From Selaginella moellendorffii (Eukaryota > Streptophyta > Lycopodiopsida > Selaginellales > Selaginellaceae), in the NCBI RefSeq assembly GCF_000143415.4, contig NW_003314301.1, positions 452,242-516,241 of the forward strand: a stretch of 64,000 bases of DNA. Reading direction: 5' to 3'. Each line of letters starts with the position of its first letter. Positions within the stretch are counted from its first letter, which is position 1. This document shows, piece after piece, positions 34,826 to 46,659 of the stretch. The position numbers were made by a program, and so were the translations under genes. The notes beneath the pieces were generated by a model that had not been told where the DNA came from, searched no databases, and saw only the letters and a program-made list of their open reading frames with translations.

Positions 34826-34997
34826 CGATGACATGAATTTAGTGTTTGGGTCTTATGAAGTCAAGTTGATGAGTGATTGTTGGTTGCTCTGTAACTAGTG
34901 ATTGCTTATAGACTTCGTCGAGGACTGTTTGACACTTGCTTCACTTGATGATGATTTAACAATGATGGGCTTGCTTTACCAGATGGTGTTATGGAGG
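34826..34997 (+). mobile_element. Family B internal region 2, left part
   Basis: 172 bp between LTR 2 and the family A insertion. It ends with the TSD copy GGAGG (34993-34997) and continues at 49041. No primer-binding site is evident after LTR 2. Confidence 0.55.
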
Positions 34998-36804
34998 TGT
35001 AAGTAACTAAATTTTCCATTCTACTTTAGTCACTTAACCACACCTCTGACCACTTGGAGGAGTCTCATTCACAACCTCCATAAGTCCAATTCAGGACTTG
35101 GGACTTGCTAGCCCCGAGAATGGCATCCATGCCACTTAACATTTGCACTTGGTCCAAGTGCTCCACGTGTCCGATCCCATGACCGACACTCAAAGGTACC
35201 ACCGACATGGCAGCTTGTTACGCTAAGGCCATGCCCAATCACCTTTGCCACACTGGTAGTCCAATACCACTTGCATCACAGTCTTGGCTCTCCAAGACTA
35301 GGCAAACCATCCGTGAGTGGTCATCTCAGATCCACTCCTTAGCATCCTTAGGATGCCCATTGACAAGGGGAATAGCCTTCCCCAATATCCCTCTGTCAGT
35401 CCCCACTAAGTCCCTTTCTGCCCTTGGCCGTGTTTGCCAACACTGCCACTGGATCGAGGCCTACAGGCCTGACCACTAAGTCCCACGGTCCTCTAGGACT
35501 TCCTCACCACACGACTGCATCCTTGGTCACTGCCCCAGAGGACTACTCCTCTTCCTTTCCACAGTCTGGGCCTTTGGGACAACATTTCGGAACACCGTGG
35601 CCTTACGCGAGCCACCCGGGTACTCTCCCCGCCTTCCGCCCTTGGGTGCTCTAGCCATGGGCTTAGAGCGAGGTTCCATTGAGCCACGCCTGGTATCCAA
35701 GTAGGTAGTGCCACCCACACTTGGACTGGGAGCATCGGCCAGTCGATCTCCCGGGGGAACTAGAGCTGGCTCTTGAACACTTCACCAAGCTACCCCGCTT
35801 GTCGGTCCGTGTTCACTCTAGTCTTGGACTTCCCAGTGGGCAGCTCATCACCCAACACTGGGTCCGGCCTTCCTGGGCCAAACTGGCCTTTCCTGGCCAA
35901 ACTGGCTCCACTACAGTCCTCCCCCTACTATACTTTTGGAGCTCACCAAACCCCCTAGGGTCTGGGAGACGAACGCTTTGGGCTTTCACCCTCTCAGACT
36001 CGAACTCGGACTCAGACTCGAACTCGGACTCGGAATCGGACTCGGACTCGGACTCGGACTCGGACTCGGGCTCGGTCTCAGCCTCGGCCTCGGTCTTGGT
36101 CTCAGTCCCGATCTCGGTCTCGGTCTCGGTCCCGGTCTTGGTCCCGGTCTCAGTCTCGACTTCGGACTCCATCTCAGGTCCCTCTCGGACTCCATCTCAG
36201 ACTCCATCTCGGGTCCATCTCGGACTCCATCTCGGGTCCATCTCGGACTCCATCTCGGACTCCATCTCGGGTCCATCTCAGACTCCATCTCGGGTCCATC
36301 TTGGACTCCATCTCGGGTCCATCTCGGACTCCATCTCGGGTCCATCTCGGGTCCATCTTGGGTCCATCTCGGACTCCATCTCGGGTCCATCTCGGACTCC
36401 ATCTCGGGTCCATCTCGGACTCCATCTCGGGTCCATCTCAGACTCCATCTCGGTCCATCTCGGACTCCATCTCGGACTCCATATCGGACTCCATCTCGGA
36501 CTCCATCTCGGACTCCATATCGGACTCCACTTCGGGTCCATCTCGGACTCCATCTCGGACTCCATCTCGGACACTTCCGCGTGTCATGTGTTGGTCCTTT
36601 TTGGGTCCCTTTTTGGAGCCTTGCTTATTGCTCGCTTCGTGCTCGCTCCTTGAGCACTTTGTTGGGAGTTCCACTCCCGTTCTCGACCTTTCAAGTTGGA
36701 GCTTTTAGTCCAAACGTGTTACGCTCGTTTAGCTTTCGCTTCGGCCACTACCACGTGGCACCCTTCCGGCTCCACTTTGGGGCCTAGGGATTTTGTGTCT
36801 CACA
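34998..36804 (-). repeat. Left LTR of the young family A element (3' LTR)
   Basis: It starts TGTAAGTAACTAAATTTTCC and ends TTTTGTGTCTCACA. It is 24 bp longer than its partner because of repeat-array length. Confidence 0.9.
35995..36570. repeat. Hexamer array and 23 bp minisatellite in the left family A LTR
   Basis: GACTCG-type hexamers (about 35995-36165) pass into alternating 12-mers (TCGGACTCCATC) and 11-mers (TCGGGTCCATC). The array is dense in CpG. Unit order differs from the array at 48255-48805. Confidence 0.9.
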
Positions 36805-36822
36805 ACTCCACCACCCATAGAC
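36805..36822 (-). other. Probable polypurine tract of the young family A element
   Basis: On the minus strand the bases before the left LTR read ATGGGTGGTGGAGT, moderately purine-rich and in the expected place for plus-strand priming of a minus-oriented element. Confidence 0.5.
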
Positions 36823-39800
36823 GAAGTTCGATGTCCTCATCGAACGGTAAACCCTTTCATAAAGTCACACCCGCATGTGTTACCATTTCTATCCTTGGCA
36901 CCCAGCCAATATCTGTCTATGGTTTGACACCAAAGGCTCACCATGCCTTGTCCATCTTCTAAGGAGCATAGCCTCTCCAACTTAGAGGCTCATTTGACCA
37001 CTTGTGGTGGTTCTCTCTTTTTATTGGTTTAGTTCTCACTAAACCTATTAGAGACACCTTCTCTAACTCGATCCCACTACTCGTTCTCAAGTGGTCTCAC
37101 TTTCCATCGATATAACCCTTGCACTTTGGAACTTTTAATTCTGACTTCTCGAAGTCAATTTCCTAGGTGTCTCCGACACCTTGCATTGCACATATTGTGC
37201 AACTCCACTTCCTCATTCTAGGAAGTTCTCCACTTGAGGGCGCCATCATCCTCTGTTCGATTTCATGCCACCTTTGGCACTGGGTTCCAGTTATCATATT
37301 TTGTGCTAGGGCTGTCTACGGCTCTATCTTTTGGCTACTTTGCCGTTCCCTCACTTGGGGATTTTACTTCGCCAAATTGGAGCACTTAGGGATCCATCCT
37401 TGGAAGTCCACTTCCTTTCCAACAAGCCATTAGCATCAAATACATTAGTGTTCCTTGGCTAACTTTGCCATGTGGATCCCTTCCATTCAATTCCATGGCC
37501 CAAACTTGGCCACTAGTCTTTTGCTCCTATCCTTGATTGTTGCACCCAGCAACATAGGATCGCTACCTCCATTTTCGAGGTATCCTTTTGGTTCCATAGC
37601 AAAGACTCTCCTTTGCCAAGTCTAGAGGGTGTTCACCCCTAGTACGTCTCTTTAGCATTTTCTGCTGTGGGCTCTATCCACGGCCCAACTCTGTGACCCT
37701 CCCATGGGTCTTTTATAGAGACTATTTTCCTTGGACTCCCTATGTCATTGCATTGACATATCTCATTTCCCTAAGGTGTCCTTCTCACTTGGTCACCTTG
37801 ACCAAGCCACACCATTATCAATAGTTCCAATCAACACTTTGTACTTGGAACTTTATCCCTTAACCTCACAAGGACCTTGTCCTTGCTTTTGGCCATAAGA
37901 TCACCTAGTGATCTAACCTTGGCACTTTAACAGGTTTGCCAATAGGTACTAGGTCTTCTAGACCTTCAAGTTGTTGACCATGACCCCGGGGGCATCCCCC
38001 ACACTTGGCAGTGCACCCAAGCCAGCCCTTCCGGCCAAGGGTCCATAGCAACTGAGATTAGGTGTCCCCATCTCACTCACCACGTCCTTGGTGCCACTTG
38101 CACCAAAGCGTTCAAGTTAGATATGCCGAGCTTTCACACTAAGCAATCTAACCGTGCATCACGACTCCGAGGCATCCCTCACTTGGCTGTGTGCCCAAAC
38201 TAGTCTCCCCACTGAGAGTCCATGACCACCGAAATATGAGTGTCCTCATATTCAAAACCATCACCACGCCCTAGTGATTTGGGACTCGAACCCAAGCACT
38301 AGAGGGTCGGGACTCAAACCCAACCTCCGTATATGCATCTACGGACGGCATCTCACCAGATGCCTGGCGTGACTCCCCACGCCGGTGCACCAATTTATAC
38401 TTAAAGCGCGCTACAGATCATAGCTTAGGAACCTGGTTCCTCCACACTGCCAAGTCCCCTCACTTGACAAGTCTGTGATCATGCATGGACTCCTCCATGC
38501 TTGGCCCCACGGCCCACCCTTTTTGAAGTTATCACCTTCAACTAGGGTATTTGTTCCCCTGACTTGCCAATCTCGCTTGGCAAGTCCTTCGACCACCGTC
38601 ACATGGTTCATGCATAAGCGTGAAAGTCCTCAATCATTGACTTTCGTTCAAAGCCCTCTCTTTGAACACTCAGGAACTACTTCCCCAACCTTGATAGCCT
38701 CGCCTCATGGCAAGCTACAAGACTGCACTTCTACTACGCCACTCCGATTTCGCGCGTTCTATGAACCATTTACACTTGGCTTTCTAGGTATCTAGCTACC
38801 TAGAATTGTCTTTGGGAACTTTTCGAAGGAATTCTGTCCCTTCAGCTTGCTAAAGCCTCTCCTTTCGCAAGCTTTCCAATTGCCATATAGTCTAATATGG
38901 ACAATCCCATGTTTTTAATTCTCCATGGCATCTTAGTCATTAGTAACAACATACTTGAGCACCCACTTGATTCTCCACTCCCAACTTGCATAACCACTCT
39001 TGGTCATGCCTGTCAATTCCCATGGTTCGGTTCTATCCCTTTACTACTTGCCTTTTGGCCTCACACATTTCCTTTGGTCATCCTCCTCCAAACTAGGAGG
39101 ATAGCTTTGCACTTTCTACCATGCCTTGGCAAGTATTCATAGGGATGAACCTACCCAACAGCCTAGGGAGTGATTCTTCAATCCGGGTTTGCTCACCTCG
39201 TGACCCCACACACTGGGATTACCGTTGATACTTATGGGCTTTTATATGCCCATCACTAGCGTTGCCAAAATCCCTTTTTTTTTTTGGCTTTGTCCAATTT
39301 GGGCAGATGGACTTGTCTTGTCTCCGCAACTTTGGACATTTGGATAACACCCCCTATCCATCATTCGCTAGAGACTTTGTCCCTTGGGCATTATCCATTG
39401 CCCTTGCAACACTAAACACCACCTTTTAGTGTTCTAGAGTGTTTAGGTGTCCCAATGATGGTCTTTCTGACAATGAGCATTCCTTTTTCGACATTGACTT
39501 ACTATATCGCAACATAAGCAAGTTATCCCTTATAAAGGTATATCTAACTCCCTTATCCCAATAAGAAGTCTTAGGTAGTTGCCTTCTACCAGTTTAACAA
39601 ATTATTTTGCTTAGTTACCTCATAATTGTCAAGTCCTACAACTCATTGCTGGTGCTTCCACACCTCCATCATTATTTGGGTCACCACACTCTAACCGCAT
39701 GCCTTCTAACTTAGGCTATACCATTCCCATTTCCATTGGGATTCCTTTGGATAGGGTTTTTATGAACCCGCCAACTTGACCTCAAGGCAGCATGCCTTGG

Positions 39801-40570
39801 CACCTTTGGTGTCTCCACACCCTCGGCTCCACGAGCCTACCTTTATGACACTCCTTACTTGTGTCTAGGTCTTTTTGCCAAGACCAATATGGTTGTCTCT
39901 TGTGCCAATTATCCATTAGCACCGCACCATAGAGTTTATGCACAACTTTGTGTCAAAGTTGTTTTCCTCCAGGAAACTCTTTCCCACGACTTTAGCATGG
40001 CACCTTCTGCCATCAATGAGATACCTACTATTCTCATACTTGGATCTTAAGATCCTACCCATCCTTCATGGGGAACCACACACCTCAGTCCAAATGTTTC
40101 CATCAATCCCTTTGGATTATTCTTTGACTCTATTGGAGTCATTTAACTTTTTGGACTTTGCTAATCCGATGACTGATGAGGTCCTACTTTTGAGGTGCTA
40201 GCTCACTAGAATACAACTCCTTGTATTCATGTCCTACTCACAAGGACCATCTTTGCAAGTGTTACTCTGACACTTGATTTGTTCTCTAGGGGCAACATTT
40301 TACCCCTTAGGACCACCTGTCCATGTGATGAGAATACCAACTCATCCACTTAGTACACCCCAAACTCCTTGGGTTGTTCCAGCATTTATTAGAGGTAGCC
40401 CCAGCTACCATTTCAAAGACTCGTGTCCTCATCCATACTTGACCTCTCACAGTCATCCATTCCGGTCTCACCTTCATAAGCACCAGCCTCAACTATGTGA
40501 GGATAGTCTTGTGACTCTTTTATTGTTTTCGGAGTCTCTATCTTCCCCGTGATCCCAACTATAGTTGTTT
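36805..40570 (-). mobile_element. Internal region of the young family A element, left part
   Basis: 3.77 kb without a coding frame beyond about 106 codons on either strand. It is collinear with 9993-12320 of the old copy. Two related blocks recur inside it, each with CATCCC, ACTTGGC and GTCCAT steps (37985-38045 and 38160-38225). It ends at TATAGTTGTTT, where transposon C begins. Confidence 0.7.
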
Positions 40571-40595
40571 AAAGCTCTATTTCGTTAAAGTGGGA
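40571..40595 (+). repeat. Left terminal inverted repeat of transposon C
   Basis: It begins AAAGCTCTATTTCGTT and ends AAAGTGGGA. A degenerate second copy of the AAAGTGGGA step (AAAATGGGA) follows at 40606-40614. Confidence 0.9.
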
Positions 40596-40815
40596 TTTAT
40601 TCAGTAAAATGGGACTAGGTACAAATTTTCAAGTATTTGAAAATGATCTGAAATTATATGTTTTTTGTCCAGGGGCTAGACATTTCTGGGGCATGGTGAC
40701 TAGTGCGATGACTTTGTGTCCAGACTGAGTCCATTTGGTTGTATAATAAATCTCATTGTCAAGGTGAACAAGCCGAATCTGAAGCTAAAGAAGAGCGATG
40801 GCATGCGCGCACACA

Positions 40816-42230
40816 CTATTTGTTAACACTTTGCAGAGACCTTAAGTGTTTTGCTAGGGACGCAATCATCATGTTTGCACCCCCGCCACCCCATAGAGGT
40901 ACAAAGAAGTTCCCATAGTTCTGGGCACCATGCCCATGAGCGATTATGCCAAACAGAGACACATGCAGCTGCATGGATGAAGAGATTGCCTTGGGGGCAG
41001 GATTGAGTCGAGGTAAGCACATCTTTTTCTGGTCCATTTTGTCGTGGATGATGCAGAGGTAAGAGTCAGGTCTCTCCATGGAGAGAATCCTGTTATGATA
41101 ATATGCAGTCCTGTAGCTTCTCTGCTCGATGTTGTGGTCGAGCCGCCTTCTAACCAACGTCTCTTGCTCTTGAGCGATGCAAGAATTCTTCGACAAAGCC
41201 ATTTTGATAGCAGTGCACTCGTCACACTTTGAAAAGCTGGAGTACTTTCCTATACTCACATCCCTGAACCTGTTGCTCCACAATCTACTAAATCTAAATT
41301 GGCTCAGCTTTCTATAGCCATTACTCTGGAGTTTCCGATTCATATCTTCCAATATGGCCCCCTTGGTATACATGGAAGGGAGAACTCGTTGGGTGTCTCG
41401 TGTTCCATCTTCCAAGAGGTGGGTTTTATGTGGTTGCTGCTCGCTACATGTCTTGACAAACCTCTTGAAGATTGCCTCTCCATATACAACATGACCCTTG
41501 GTTTTGTGAGTACCGTCGTTCCCATGGACTGCCTGTTGAACCCTTTGTTCCTCGAACTCAGTTTTGATTCTGTAGAATGTGGTTCGAGGGACTCCATAAA
41601 TGATTCTCCATGCCTTCATGCTGACCAAACCCCTCTGGAAGACCATGCCCCCCACCTGATGTTCTGAAGCATCAACAGATGACCGTAATGCTTCATACAC
41701 AAAATTGCGAGCTGCCTTCCAGGACAATGTCTGTATCTTGCTCTCTCCTCTTCAATAGCATCCCAATCAGCATGTTGACAGCACCTCCTCTTGCAACAAG
41801 CAACTGTCGAGACCATTCGAACCTCCATCGCCATTTTTTGCCTTTTCGGTTCGTTGCTCAGATCCCTTTGGCTGTGCTTTAGGAAGGTGTACTTTCTTTT
41901 CCCATGAAGAGATGTTCTGTCATCAGTTGTAGTGGTGTTTGATTGTGAATCCTTCACATTCTCAAACACTAAGTGCCTCAATTTCCACCGCACAATGTTT
42001 CCAATAGTCAGATTGTTTTCTTCTATGTCAACAACCTCTAAAATCGCAACTCCAATATCATCCCAGCCCAATTCTTGATTAGCAACCGCATCTCTTGGAT
42101 CGACAACTGTGGCTAAGCCCTCAGCTACCACCTCCCCCTCGGGGTTGTTTAGAAACACCTTTGCCTGAATCCATGTAGCACGGTTCTTAAGATCCACGGA
42201 GGAAACATGTGTCGCACTTGCGGAGGCCAT
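40816..42230 (-). pseudogene. Transposase-like Cys-rich protein of transposon C, frameshifted and probably truncated
   Basis: A first frame (42230-41700) starts MASASATHVSSVDLKNRA and contains GWDDIGVAILEVVDIE, a basic stretch, then CCKRRCCQHADWDAIEEERA. A shift near 41716 moves the reading to a second frame: WKAARNFVYEALRSS, GVPRTTFYRIKTEF, a possible zinc-binding FSKCDECTAIK, YLCIIHDKMDQKKMCLPRL, and FVPLWGGGGANMMIASLAKH, ending at 40816. The order of a Cys cluster, a helix-turn-helix-like GVPRTTFYR, KCDEC and HDKMDQ resembles large transposon-borne proteins of land plants and other eukaryotes that I recall as DUF7869-like; this was not checked. Such proteins normally continue with a DN-x-x-x-KN segment, absent here, so the C-terminal part is probably lost. 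The leftmost palindrome overlaps the stop codon. Confidence 0.6.
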
Positions 42231-42509
42231 TCTGAAAGTGCAGAAAAGAAGTTAAGACCATACAAAAAATGATTGGAGAATGGCCTAAATCATAACATAC
42301 CAAACAACCTCAATAGCATGAGGCCACATGCCATTATTCAAACATGCTATTGACACCCACATGAAATTTCACATTCACAAAATTGGTATGAGCCCTCATG
42401 CCATCTTGATAAACACACAGCTACAGGCAGGTAAAGAAACTATTGGCAATATGCTAGTGATGAACTTGCAAGCCCCAAGATGGCATGAGCCCTCATACCA
42501 TTAGTGGTA

Positions 42510-42690
42510 CCATAGCGCCGCTCGCACCACCGCAACTGCTCGTAGCGCCGCTCGCACAAACTGCCACTCGCATAAACTGCCGCTTGCAATGGCGCTCGCA
42601 ATGCCGCAACCGCTCGTACACGCATAAACCACAGCTCACAACGCCGCTTACACAAGCAGCGCTCACTGCGCTCAGCGGAACCAAGAACAC
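42510..42690. repeat. CpG-rich GCCGCTCGCA repeat cluster 1 of transposon C
   Basis: Irregular repeats of GCCGCTCGCA and CTCGCACAA-like units lie just upstream (5') of the transposase-like gene. They give Arg- and Ala-rich spurious frames. Possibly promoter-related. Confidence 0.7.
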
Positions 42691-42759
42691 GGCGCACAAA
42701 AATGATAGACCTAGGAATGAGTTCGAGAATTCAAAAATAACACACGCTTGAACGTCACA

Positions 42760-44040
42760 TCAAATCCTCTGACAAACTAGATCTTATAATTCCTCTGACA
42801 AATTTCAAACTAAGTAGCTTCTAGACTTTGCTGTCAGACGTTGAACTTTGTCACATCATTTCCTTGCCTCGATCCAGCTGTGCCATGTCAGTGATTCAAA
42901 CTTTGCCATGCCATGTCAGCAATCTGCGCCAAGATTATTCGCCGTGTAAAGGAATAATTATGCTGTGTAAGTACGTCCATTTATGGCAATATAAGGCCAC
43001 ACGCCATTCAAAGAATAATGCTAGTCGAGCATTTTTTGGTGCATTTTTGGGTTCAAAATTGCATGAGCCCACACACTATAAAGTTTACCTGTACCAAAAA
43101 TAGAAACAGCTTTATTTACTTGGGAATTTAAGTGGTTGAGGCATTTTTAAACTTACAAACACATGCCCTACTTACATTCCTTTTGTTGCTTAAAATTCAA
43201 AAATATTATAAACCTTTCTTTTTGCATTTTCAATATTTTCAATTATGGTTTTTTATTTTCGCAGGACCAGCCTAGTAATCTATTTGCATCCCGTCATGTT
43301 TATAGCTAGCTTTCATTTGTCCCCTTCACTAGCTTGAGATACATCTGCTCGGCATCTGCCTCTTACAGCATTTGCCCAAAAAGGGCATCTTTCTTCACAC
43401 AGCATTTGCCACATATTTAGGGAGGGTTTAGGGTTTAGCAATTCAGTAGCTTGATAAACATGCAAATACAGAACTTGATGCAAAATCCTTTGATATGTCA
43501 CAATGCCCCTAGGACCATAAACACATTTCAATAGAAAGGGTCCTTTCGTTTCATAACTCCTTACGTAGATCTTGGTGAAACCAGAGTTAGTGAAGTTGGT
43601 TTCTTGTGATCTCGCATCTGATTGTGATGTCCCTTTGTAGTGTCGATGGAAAGGTCAATGCACACCAAACTGTAGAATCTTGGAGCAAAATAACAGTCGG
43701 ATCTATGGCAAATGCCCCTGAAACATTGTAAGGCTCGTGTGGTCTCATGTGGTGTCCGATCGAGATGCTTCTTTGCAGGGTCATCAAGAAGGACATTGTA
43801 TACCATTCTTTATTTAGTTGAACATCTGGCATTTTTGGAAATACAAGATGCTTTGGAATATCCAATCATGCATGGTATAAATATAGCGAGGGTATTAAAT
43901 GATATCCCAATCATGATCTTTCTTTTATGCAGTCCGAGGAATGATGACGTTGCGGATTTCTTTTGGATTTCACGTGCATGCATGCGCGCGGCAATCCAGA
44001 AATTAATGGTGGCGTGACATTTCGCGCGTGTGAGGTTAGG
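42760..44040. other. Middle of transposon C without an assigned gene
   Basis: It contains two palindrome copies and open frames of up to 101 codons, none recognisable. It probably holds the divergent promoters and perhaps an untranslated first exon of the rightward gene. Confidence 0.4.
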
Positions 44041-44049
44041 TTTTGCATT

Positions 44050-44230
44050 TTGCTTCGTACTCGCGCTCGCACACTCGCGCTTGCATCGCGCTCCCACTCG
44101 CGATCACGCTCACATTCGCGCTCATCTACCTTCTCTACAGGTTTCTCGTGTGCATTGGCGTCCACTCGCGCTTGCATCACACTCGCGCTCACATTGCGCT
44201 CGCATCGCACTCATGTGCATCGGCGTCCAC
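44050..44230. repeat. CpG-rich CTCGCGCTCGCA repeat cluster 2 of transposon C
   Basis: Repeats of ACTCGCGCTCGCA and CACATTCGCGCTC lie upstream of the rightward gene. Cluster 1 has a similar composition on the other side of the element's middle. Confidence 0.7.
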
Positions 44231-44653
44231 TTCAAGACACACCCAGTTTGTAACTTCGCCGCCAACTCCGCCGCCCACTCCGCCACCCACACGCAGCCCA
44301 TTTGGCATCCCGGGAGATTTCAGCGCCACTCTCCAACTGTAAGTGGCAGAGTAGCCTTGCTGCTACGATCCGCTGCACACACAGTGCACATTTGCCAGCG
44401 AGTCCGGCCTCGATTGTCACGCCTCCATTCGGCTTCAAATGGTATGAGGCCACATGCCATTCAGTAGCAACATTGGCAGGCACCGATTGGGCTCTCGAGT
44501 GCAGTCTGGTTACAGATAGCGTGTAGCCTCACGCCATCTTAGGATGCAGCCTCAAGACATCTGATGCAGTGGTGAATGGCGTGTGGCCTCACGTTATTTC
44601 CAGCTATTAGCTTTTCATCTGTCAGCTCTAATTGTTGTGCATTTCTGAACAGG

Positions 44654-46659
44654 CGAGGAATTGCGTTCTTCTTCCAGCCACTGTCAATGTGGATGCAGAG
44701 AAGGGGGAAGAGCTCACCAGTTGGACTTTCGGGATGGAAGGCGAGGATCTGAGGCTGTACAACACAGATGGTGGGAGAAAAGAATGCATAGGGATCCTCA
44801 TCCAAGTGACAGACACTCCTTGCAGTTCCATGCAAGAATATGGACTGGCACTTGTGGTAGAGACAGCGTCCGCCTTCAAGATCCACCTTGCACATCCTAG
44901 CGGCTTCCCGGAGGGGGGCAGCGGCTATGAGGAATTCCTAGAGGGAGCTAGGGAGAGGTTGTCCAGGAGGCCCACAATTTCAAAGACGCTGCGGGTCTAT
45001 GAAGATCACATGGAATCCACGGACCTCACCTACGGCGATGTTCAAAAACTATATTCCAACATTGAGCCGTTGAGAGTGCCTCCAGTTCGCGAAGCGAAGG
45101 GGAAAAGGGTCGATCTGGAAACTACCCCGAAGCAGAAAAGGGTGGTCAAGCTCAAGCCGACATCCGACTCTCCTGCTCCAAAAAAGAAGCTACTCGGTGA
45201 TGCCATTGCCTCGGGTTCGAACACTACACCCACCAAAAAGAAGAGCCGCAAAGAGCAGAAAGAGCAAGGAGAGGCAGCAAAAATTGTCGCAGATAATAGT
45301 ACTTGTTACTATTCCAACAAAGTATATACAATCGACGTGAGCCGTATCGACATCCAAAGCAAATACAACCACAGGCTAGTATCTGATGAGTGGGTGGAGA
45401 AACTGAAGTAGAAGATGCTGGCAAGTCCAGTAACACCCGACATCGCAGACATGATCCCGTACTACTGAACAATGAAGGGCGAGACAAGGTTTCCAGACTT
45501 GATCAATAGGAAGGTGTTGGACGATCAGAACATCCGGTTCTATGCCGTCTCCGGGCAGCATTCTAGCTTGGCGATGCAAGAGGTAGTTGTGGATATTATG
45601 GTGGGCGAGGAGGTGAAGAAAGTCTTCAAGACAAGAGTTGTCCGCCTGATAAAAGGCAACTCGCCCCTCCGATCTATCATATACATCTCCCATGCGCAGA
45701 ATGTCAAGCAAGAAATGTGCTACAAATCGGGTCTGCACGAGACATTGGCACGAACACGGAAGCTGTAGGTTCAACTGAAGAAGCTACAAAAACCAGGACA
45801 AGGACGTGCACTAGCAACTAGCGCCTGGCAGATAAGCCTCGTTGCATGTGGCATAGCATGTGGCCTCACGCCATTTCCATTGCAGGAATTCTCGAGTCTT
45901 CTCTCGAAAACACTGGGGGTCAATGACACACTCAGCATCCATAACATTCTACTCGCGACAAAAGTTGTTTTTGACAAATGGGTAGATGTGCTGAGGAGGT
46001 ACCATGACGGGGAGTTGCTAAACTCAATGGGTGTGGAGGACGGCCGGAAGCCCAATGATTTGAAGCTCAACGCCTTGCGTTTCTCGCGGTCTCTAGACGA
46101 CGACGACCTTCTGACAGTGGCTAATGCTCTTCTACGTGGTGAGGTAGTCTTCAACAAGACCAAAATGACTCCCGACCATATTGTGACATACGAGGACTTG
46201 TGCACGACTCTGAGAGCTCGTGCGCTATTGAAGGATTGGATCTTCGAGCAAGTGGCTGTGGAGAGGGTCAGCATCAACACCACGCAAGAGATGATGGAAG
46301 AGCTGGAGTTGTCAAATGAAGACATCGACGAGTATGTGAAGGGGGCCCCCAAGTTCATCGATCTGCTGCGGGATGCCACGAAAAGTAAAGCTGAGAAGTT
46401 GGATCAGTATCCAAATTTCATTAAGAGGGATGTCGACTGCCGGCTTCAAAAACAGCTCGACCCCACAGTAGAGGCCTATCGAGAACCTTACCGGGTATAC
46501 GTGAATTCGGATGAGGATCAAAGGTGGAAGAGCATTGTTTCCCGTGGAGATGAGCATGGGGTTCCATGCCATTGTATTAATATTAAAAGACAATTCTTTG
46601 AGAGGATTTGCATTATACTAGAAGTGTTACAGCATGTTATTGGAAGTCTACGAAGTTGA
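44654..46659 (+). pseudogene. Second gene of transposon C, with a ParB-like motif
   Basis: One reading frame runs from a probable splice acceptor (TTCTGAACAG, ending 44653) to 46659. Segments in order: LTSWTFGMEGEDLRLYN (about 44715-44765), a Lys-rich linker with KKKSRKEQKEQ (about 45236-45270), YTIDVSRIDIQSKYNHR and VSDEWVEKLK (45325-45408), FYAVSGQHSSLAMQEVV (about 45538-45588), and a C-terminal helical region from 45880. ID-x-S-R-I, then a WVEKL-type helix, then SGQH-xx-A is the layout of ParB/sulfiredoxin-fold N-terminal domains, where GxxR/GQHR binds nucleotide; the Arg is Ser here. TAG at 45409 and TGA at 45466 break the frame. A third stop at 45766 may lie in an intron ending CCATTGCAG at 45885. 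The role in transposition is unknown. The ParB link is my inference. Confidence 0.5.

Noticed and set aside
30168-36570. Regular repeats considered as a CRISPR-like array
   Set aside because: No unique spacers between identical repeats; the units are contiguous minisatellite in a plant retrotransposon.
35721-36787. Open frames of about 280-310 codons rich in Ser, Asp, Gly and Arg, on both strands, and their counterparts at 47981-49023 and 30036-30707
   Set aside because: They are by-products of the stop-free 23 bp minisatellite and hexamer arrays in family A LTRs. Open frames occur in several frames and on both strands at once.
44030-44467. Overlapping frames rich in Arg, His and Ser near 44000-44470, and similar ones near 42440-42750
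   Set aside because: They come from the CTCGCA repeat clusters of transposon C and show no domain or conservation.
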